From a virus, in the IMG/VR virus record IMGVR_UViG_3300043499_000126, positions 1-50,596 of that record: 50,596 nt of DNA. One strand, given 5' to 3'. How positions within the stretch are numbered: the first letter of the stretch is position 1; each line of letters begins with the position of its first letter. The notes under the pieces were generated by a model that saw nothing but the letters and a program-made list of their open reading frames with translations, did not search any database and was not told the origin of the DNA. The position numbers and the translations under genes are program-made. Of this stretch, positions 45,296-50,596 are shown piece by piece.

Positions 45296-48239
45296 GTCGT
45301 GGTGGGTGGGGGAGAGTAGATCGACTACTTCCTCCACCTACTCTTGCTGCTATACCAGAGCCTACAAATGGTATGGATCGAGCAAATTGTTTCTTTAGAG
45401 GATCATATGGTCCTGAACCACCAGGCTTATCTGCCGCAGCATGATAGGCTCCATACATTAGCTGCCCAGCATCACTAGCTACAGGACCACCCATAAGCTC
45501 TGCCAGACCTGAAGCCTTTCCACCTGCACTAATCACGTCAGTCAGAATCCCAAGTGCCCAAGCCTGACCAAGATTCGCAAAGACCCTTTCTAGTCCCTCT
45601 CCTCTATCTGCTATGGCTTGTCCTGGTCCTACTCCTGAGACAGCGCCTTTCACGCCCGCCTTAATATCCCCAATACCCTCGCCCATTGTAGCATATAGTG
45701 CAAGGGCTAGAGGGATATTCCTCCCAGGGTTCTCCATCACTGCATCCCGAATAATGCGCGTCTGAGTGAAGGCATACTTCTTAAATAGGAGAGGTATCTC
45801 TGCGATAGGATGACCTGACCACAACCTAGGCAAGTCGATACCTTGCGCGCGGCCCTGAGTAATCTCCGACATTCTACCACCTGCGATACCCTGCTGCTCA
45901 GGAGTAAGAGATTCCTGTTTCAGAACATTGTCGACAGGTTCTAATACAAGATTCTGCAAGCGTGCTCTTGCTCTCTTATTAGTCGGATCTTTCTTTAGCT
46001 GCGTGAATAGTTGATTAGCTGTGCTCTTACCTGCTACAGCTGAGACAGTTCTATTCAAGGTCTCTGACTTCTTCATCAGAAACAACTTGGACATTGCACC
46101 TTCTCCACCCACTTCCCTGAGAAGGTCCTGGTTAATTGTCTGGAGCGCGCCAGTAGCTTCAGCCTCACCTACAGCTTTCTTATAATCTGTAGCAACCTTT
46201 CCGATTGCTTCAGCATATGCACTGAGGTTAGCTCGTAGTGGTGTAGTTGCCATCTGTGAGAAATTTGATACGGCGTAGTGCGAAAGGTGTGCCGCACTCA
46301 TTACTTTTCTTATACCTTTATTGACAGTAGTCCAAGCTGGATTTCCTGTGCTTGCCACGTCACGACCTAGATGTGCACTGAGGATTTCCCTAACTCTCTT
46401 TGGATCATCCGTCCCCTTAATTAGTTTCTCGATCGGGCTGTTAGGATCTGCAATGTCGCGCGCCCCAAACTCGCGCGCCTCTGCGATCCTCTTTCCCATA
46501 TCATTCAAGTGCATAAGGTCTGCATCAAGGTCCATCCTATAACCTGGGGCATTACCCTGACGCTCATGCTGCGCAGATATAAGACGCTCGCCATGTTGAG
46601 CTGCGTTATCTACAGCCTTTGCAGCATCGTCGACAGTCCAACCTTCTTTTTCAAGCTGGGCTATAAATGCATCCCTATTCTTAACAAGATTTTTCCTATC
46701 GTATATGTGAGGCCAATGATTAACTCTCTCACGAAATGGAATGATCTTCCCCTCAGCAGTTCTTATGCCTGCACCTGAGTCCTTCATAGCCTGGACTACT
46801 TCTTTGTCTATAACGGCTCTTGCTTCTAATGCTTTTTGGACAGCGGGATCGTTAGGAACTATACCCTTATCTCTAGATTCGACATAGACCTTTATCTGTT
46901 CAGGTAGCAGATTTTTAACTGCCTCCTTAGCGCGCTTGCCCCACTCACCACCTAGATAATCACCAAGATGTCTAGTCTTAGAGACGAGTTCTGCAAGCTC
47001 AGGACCAGTCTTACCTGCGTCCTTAAGGACTGAGATATCACCCTTGCCTATCTCAGCAAAAGCCTGAGCACCTGGCATCTTCCAAGCTTTTTCCCTTGCC
47101 CATTGATAGAGACCAGTTTTCTTTGCAGCGTCCTGTAGTTCAGGCACACCAGACGCAGCAGCCTTTCCGACAGGTCCCTCTGTAGCCTCGCCCATTACCT
47201 TGTTTGCAACAGGTCGAGCAGATGCTTTAGGTCCAAATGTTCCAACAGGAGGTCCCATCTTTGGTCTGGGGTCTGACACGAACTCATTGCCAGGGATGAC
47301 CTCTCCCTCTGGACCAATCGTTCCAGAGACCTTAGGCTTTCCACCTGGGAATGTTCCAGCTTCAGACCCAATATCCCAAGGCATTGTAGGTTGCGCGTCG
47401 AACCCTAGTTTCTGCCTACCGATAACAGGCTGTAGTATAGGTTGAGTGGTAGGGTCATGCACTCCGTAAGGACCAATCTCTGGTCCTTCTATGATTGTAG
47501 ATACAGGTTCCTTGTGTCGAAATGGTAGACCAGGCTGGTCAAAACCATAATCCATGGGCATCTGTGTAGGCTCAGGTCTGACAGGAGGAACGTCAGGCAA
47601 AGCTTCTGCAACGGGCGCGGTTTTCTTCCCACCTCTAGCTCCAGCTAAAGTAAGTGCGGCAGGAATAAGACCTGACCCAATAGCATGACCATATCTGCCT
47701 TCTCCGACGTCGCGCGCCATGCCAGTAACAGGTATACCTGTCAAGGCTTCGACAGGAGCAGCTAGAGACCTGCCAAGAGCTTTGAAGTTTTCACCTCTCT
47801 GCTCATACCCATAAGCCTCTCTACCACCTTGCATGAAGGGCTCAGTGACCCCACCGACAAGTTCCTTCGCAGCACGCGCACGATCTTGCAGACCTGCTTC
47901 TGAGAAGTCCAGGTTAGATGGTGTTAGCTTGCCGACGTTACTGGCGAAGTGTCCAATCCCCTTTAGGGTCTCGCCAATACCCCCAAGGAAACCTGTATCC
48001 CGAGGCTTCTGAGTTGGAGCTGTAGGTAGCTGCAAAGACCTATATTCTTCTGGTAGCTCATCAAGGTCTGTGCTAGGATAGTTCGGACTTGCTGGACCAG
48101 GAGGTGGCGCACTTGGCGTTATGCTCCGACGTTTCTGCATCCAGTCTCTAACATCTGACTGCGTTGGAGGTGTCGGCTTATCCCAATCCATGTCCAGGAT
48201 TTCGCCGTCGTAGTCTATCTGAATCCTTCTACCAGGCAT
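45267..48239 (-). CDS. Large internal virion protein, 990 aa
   Basis: GAGGTG lies 4-5 bases before the ATG. The N-terminus (IQIDYDGEILDMDWDKPTPP, SDVRDWMQKRRS) resembles the start of podovirus internal virion proteins. A Pro/Gly/Ala-rich region of ~300 residues follows, then a helical body with RVNHWPHIYDRKNLV near 520-535, a motif seen in large polyvalent-type phage proteins. Weakly hydrophobic segments lie near 190 and 880-920 and could enter membranes. Probably ejected with DNA. It is the last gene of the leftward unit. Confidence 0.65.
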   Translation of the reverse strand: MPGRRIQIDYDGEILDMDWDKPTPPTQSDVRDWMQKRRSITPSAPPPGPASPNYPSTDLDELPEEYRSLQLPTAPTQKPRDTGFLGGIGETLKGIGHFASNVGKLTPSNLDFSEAGLQDRARAAKELVGGVTEPFMQGGREAYGYEQRGENFKALGRSLAAPVEALTGIPVTGMARDVGEGRYGHAIGSGLIPAALTLAGARGGKKTAPVAEALPDVPPVRPEPTQMPMDYGFDQPGLPFRHKEPVSTIIEGPEIGPYGVHDPTTQPILQPVIGRQKLGFDAQPTMPWDIGSEAGTFPGGKPKVSGTIGPEGEVIPGNEFVSDPRPKMGPPVGTFGPKASARPVANKVMGEATEGPVGKAAASGVPELQDAAKKTGLYQWAREKAWKMPGAQAFAEIGKGDISVLKDAGKTGPELAELVSKTRHLGDYLGGEWGKRAKEAVKNLLPEQIKVYVESRDKGIVPNDPAVQKALEARAVIDKEVVQAMKDSGAGIRTAEGKIIPFRERVNHWPHIYDRKNLVKNRDAFIAQLEKEGWTVDDAAKAVDNAAQHGERLISAQHERQGNAPGYRMDLDADLMHLNDMGKRIAEAREFGARDIADPNSPIEKLIKGTDDPKRVREILSAHLGRDVASTGNPAWTTVNKGIRKVMSAAHLSHYAVSNFSQMATTPLRANLSAYAEAIGKVATDYKKAVGEAEATGALQTINQDLLREVGGEGAMSKLFLMKKSETLNRTVSAVAGKSTANQLFTQLKKDPTNKRARARLQNLVLEPVDNVLKQESLTPEQQGIAGGRMSEITQGRAQGIDLPRLWSGHPIAEIPLLFKKYAFTQTRIIRDAVMENPGRNIPLALALYATMGEGIGDIKAGVKGAVSGVGPGQAIADRGEGLERVFANLGQAWALGILTDVISAGGKASGLAELMGGPVASDAGQLMYGAYHAAADKPGGSGPYDPLKKQFARSIPFVGSGIAARVGGGSSRSTLPHPPRPSLPRVPRP

Positions 48240-48247
48240 GGTTCACC

Positions 48248-49480
48248 TCAGAACTTAAGACCACCACCGCCAGTAGGTAGGTCACTGAATTTGATTGGTC
48301 CCTGACCCATCCCAGCAGGTGCTCTCGGGGGCGCTCCAACACCAGGTCGACGAGTCCGTAGAACACCTTGCTTAGCAGTCTCGACAGCTCGCAAGAATTC
48401 CTGAGCCTCAGGACTGGCAGGATCTACAGGGTTAGTTCCCCAGAGCGTGCCAGGTCTGGCTGGCATTCCATTAGCGTCGATGGTCCAGTCCTTGAACTTC
48501 GGATTTGTGCGCGCCACCTCTTGAGCAGCCATCGCATTGGCAGTAAAGACCTCACCAGCATTGACGAATCCAGCCGAACCTGCGTTCATGCCAGACTGGT
48601 CAGCATTCTGTTGTGAGATATTGAGTTGTCTATCGCGAGCCGCATTAGCGATCTCGTCCTGTGCTTGACGCTGACCAAACTCTACTCCACGCTGGTTCAG
48701 ATTACCAATGCCAGTGTTAGCATTGATACGACCTGTCTCTGCACCGTATGCAGAGATATTCGTGGCGCGCTCTTGGTTGGCAACCTTACGACCCTCGATA
48801 GAAGGTCCCATATTCTGTTGTCTTCCATCAGGATGATACAGAATAACGTTGCCCTCAGGGTCTGTCATTTCACGGAAGCCCTCAGTCTTCATCTTACCAA
48901 TCTGGGCTTCTCGATACATTCGATTCGTGGCGGCCTGCTCTTCGTCGATGTCTACCTTACGCCGAGCGAGCGCCTGAGTCTCTGCATCGACTTGTTGTTG
49001 CCTGACAGCCTTAACGTAGTTGAGCTGACTCGTGGCGTCGTCCTTCTCGATGTCAGCTTGTTCCTTCAGGCCCGCACCTTTCGTCTGCCAAGACTCCATT
49101 GCGTTCCTGTATGGTGCATTGATGATTTGCTCACCAACGTAAGCACCCATCTTTGGATCATTGAATCCTGCTGCTGCGGCAGCGAGCGCGCCACCTATTC
49201 GACGTGTCTGTGATGGAGCATATTCTTCTCGTGTCGGTAGCTTGGTAATGTGCTCTCGATAGGCATTGCTAGCCTGTCCGCCTTGCAAGCGTTTCATGGC
49301 TATCGACACGGGATCGTTGTCAGCCTCCTCAGACACAGGCCCTGAAGGGGCGCGTCCTGGTGTTGTCGAACCTCGATTAAAATCGATCTTCCGATAAGCA
49401 CCCATCAGTGGGTCATCCTGCTGGGGAGCGAAGATGTTGGCGAAGCGACGCATGTTGAAAGCGTTATCTTCTCTCGCCAT
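48248..49480 (-). CDS. Internal virion protein, 410 aa
   Basis: TAATG overlap at the start, 8-base gap before the 990-residue gene. Composition is Ala/Gln/Asn/Arg-rich with long helices (QLNYVKAVRQQQVDAETQAL, ARRKVDIDEEQAATNRMY) and no Cys. It resembles ejection or core proteins of podoviruses by size, composition and order. The end is Gly/Pro-rich (MGQGPIKFSDLPTGGGG). No enzyme motif seen. Confidence 0.6.
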   Translation of the reverse strand: MAREDNAFNMRRFANIFAPQQDDPLMGAYRKIDFNRGSTTPGRAPSGPVSEEADNDPVSIAMKRLQGGQASNAYREHITKLPTREEYAPSQTRRIGGALAAAAAGFNDPKMGAYVGEQIINAPYRNAMESWQTKGAGLKEQADIEKDDATSQLNYVKAVRQQQVDAETQALARRKVDIDEEQAATNRMYREAQIGKMKTEGFREMTDPEGNVILYHPDGRQQNMGPSIEGRKVANQERATNISAYGAETGRINANTGIGNLNQRGVEFGQRQAQDEIANAARDRQLNISQQNADQSGMNAGSAGFVNAGEVFTANAMAAQEVARTNPKFKDWTIDANGMPARPGTLWGTNPVDPASPEAQEFLRAVETAKQGVLRTRRPGVGAPPRAPAGMGQGPIKFSDLPTGGGGLKF

Positions 49481-50568
49481 TAGCCTACTCCCATGCCATA
49501 CATATCCATACCAGCTTTCTTGGGAGTTCTTATTCCTCCACCACCACCGAAGTAGGCACCTGCTCCAGTCGCAGCAGCGTTGAGGAGGTCACGACCCCAG
49601 CCCTGATCTCTGGGCATGGCACTCATACCCTCGTTCCAGACTCCTCTAGACTGGAGTCTGTTCTGGTCGTAGAGTGCAACCTCACCCGGTGTGTCACTCC
49701 TCAGACCACGCAGACCACCTGCACCAGCTAGTGCGTTATCCGCGAGGAATGAGGCGCGCCACCGAGCATCAGCAGACGCATTGGCGGCAGACATCACTCC
49801 TCTGTTAGCCGCGCCTTCCGCGAGGTCCGCAAGACCTCTTGTTCCAGCAAGCTCATTACCAGTCTTGAGTCCTTGCCAAGCAGTCTCATTCCCTGCACCT
49901 GCATTGGCCGCACCGGATCTGTTCTGAGCAATCGAGTTCGCCATTCCTGACGTAGCATCGACCACTCCACCCATACCAGCGAGCTTGTTCTGCGATAGCA
50001 GACCTTGAAGACTCTGCTCCGCACTGGTCAGGCCGGAAGTTCCCCACTGTCTACCCTTGTTGACAGCGTCCTTGATACCGAGTTCGGTCTCTAGTGCCGC
50101 TCCCGATACACCTCTCGCCTCATCTCGCGCAAGCCTTGACATGAGAGCGGCTTGACCCGGACCACCACCCCCTTGGACGCGCCCGAGACGGTTGCCTTCT
50201 TCTCGAACCCTATCGTAAAACGCTGGAATGCCTGAGGTTCCTCGGAGTCTTGCGTTGGAGACATCCTTGTCGGAGTAGCCTCCAGTGCGCGCAAACTCGT
50301 CAAAGACCCCCATTCCTCGCATCCTGTTGATAGCCTCGGCATCAAGGCCCCCAGTATCTGCGAAGTTCTGATAACCAGCAATCGACTTGTTGACGTTAGC
50401 AATCTGCTCAGGGGACCAGCCACCCGACTTTGCAAGCTCAGTGAGTGTGCCCTGAAACTCATTAAATTTTGTAGGGTCAAGTCCACCCCCATTCATGAAC
50501 TTTCGATAAGAGGCTTCATAGTCTCCTGATGCATCTGATGCACCACCACCCCCCCCCCCCCCCCCCAC
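49480..50568 (-). CDS. Internal virion protein, C-terminal part (gene continues at window start)
   Basis: The trusted part runs from about 50541 to 49480; the apparent first codons beyond it come from the C-tract and are not real. It begins ASDASGDYEASYRKFM and contains repeated Gly-rich helical units (FNEFQGTLTELAKSGGWSPE, INRMRGMGVFDEFARTGGYS). It ends in FGGGGGIRTPKKAGMDMYG. Joined to 235-1 it gives a single 431-residue protein. Probably an ejection protein like its two downstream neighbours. Stop overlaps the next start as TAATG. Confidence 0.7.
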   Translation of the reverse strand: MGGGGGGGGASDASGDYEASYRKFMNGGGLDPTKFNEFQGTLTELAKSGGWSPEQIANVNKSIAGYQNFADTGGLDAEAINRMRGMGVFDEFARTGGYSDKDVSNARLRGTSGIPAFYDRVREEGNRLGRVQGGGGPGQAALMSRLARDEARGVSGAALETELGIKDAVNKGRQWGTSGLTSAEQSLQGLLSQNKLAGMGGVVDATSGMANSIAQNRSGAANAGAGNETAWQGLKTGNELAGTRGLADLAEGAANRGVMSAANASADARWRASFLADNALAGAGGLRGLRSDTPGEVALYDQNRLQSRGVWNEGMSAMPRDQGWGRDLLNAAATGAGAYFGGGGGIRTPKKAGMDMYGMGVG

Positions 50569-50596
50569 CCCACCCTCCAGAAGCGGGGCCCGCGGG
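50541..50596. other. Probable assembly or sequencing artefact at window end
   Basis: Bases 50541-50547 repeat bases 1-7 (CACCACC). After them come 18 C in a row and a GC-rich tail unlike anything else in the window. Dropping bases 50541-50596 and joining 50540 to 1 keeps one reading frame of 432 codons. The tail is most easily explained as poly-G read noise or a library artefact at the break point of a circular assembly. Confidence 0.75.

Overview
The window looks like one complete genome of a tailed bacteriophage with a podovirus-type virion, opened inside a gene. It carries large terminase, portal, scaffold, capsid, head-tail adaptor, tail nozzle, fibre and spike genes, plus three large internal-type proteins. 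I see no tape-measure or contractile-tail gene. No integrase or repressor is recognisable, so a lytic life style is likely. The last ~50 bases are a C-tract plus GC-rich tail. Joining base 50540 to base 1 restores a continuous 431-residue reading frame across the ends, so the true molecule is probably circular or circularly permuted, about 50.54 kb. The host is probably a proteobacterium: the promoters are near-perfect sigma70 sites, and a 47-residue protein resembles DUF3309, a family common in Alphaproteobacteria. That is inference.

Layout. A divergent control region lies at 28.33-29.17 kb. Leftward from it, the minus strand (28.3 kb down to 1, then across the ends from 50.5 to 45.27 kb) holds the late genes. 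In order these are a small-terminase-like protein, a cold-shock protein, a 367-residue protein, small structural proteins, large terminase, a DUF3309-like membrane peptide, a 1579-residue multidomain protein, portal, scaffold, capsid, connector genes, tail nozzle, Fn3 tail protein, fibres, a radical-SAM cassette, tail spike, GNAT protein and three internal/ejection-type proteins. Many junctions are TAATG or ATGA overlaps, implying one translationally coupled operon.

Rightward, the plus strand (28.7-45.3 kb) holds early genes behind six TTGACA/TATAAT promoters. They include small zinc-ribbon proteins, a winged-helix protein, a SprT-like metalloprotease, an SNF2 helicase, an HhH protein, a Cas4/AddB-like nuclease, a Sak4-like ATPase with an ssDNA-binding-type partner, an extremely acidic 55-residue protein, a ParB-methyltransferase fusion, nucleotide-metabolism proteins, a UDG-PolA fusion and a DUF3987-like ATPase. 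Together they form a replication and recombination module. The two transcription units converge at 45.28 kb.

Most notable: (1) a late-operon cassette at 2.7-6.0 kb. A protein with a roughly 165-residue ladder of His-x-Asp triplets is followed, with overlapping starts, by a radical SAM/SPASM enzyme whose own C-terminus carries the same His-Gly-Asp repeats, and then by a methyltransferase fusion. This suggests post-translational modification of a virion appendage. (2) Seven copies of a 21-bp palindrome spread over the genome. (3) A second 15-bp palindromic box directly upstream of three early promoters. (4) A portal-adjacent protein combining a possible ADP-ribosyltransferase-like region, an HD hydrolase and a kinase-like domain.
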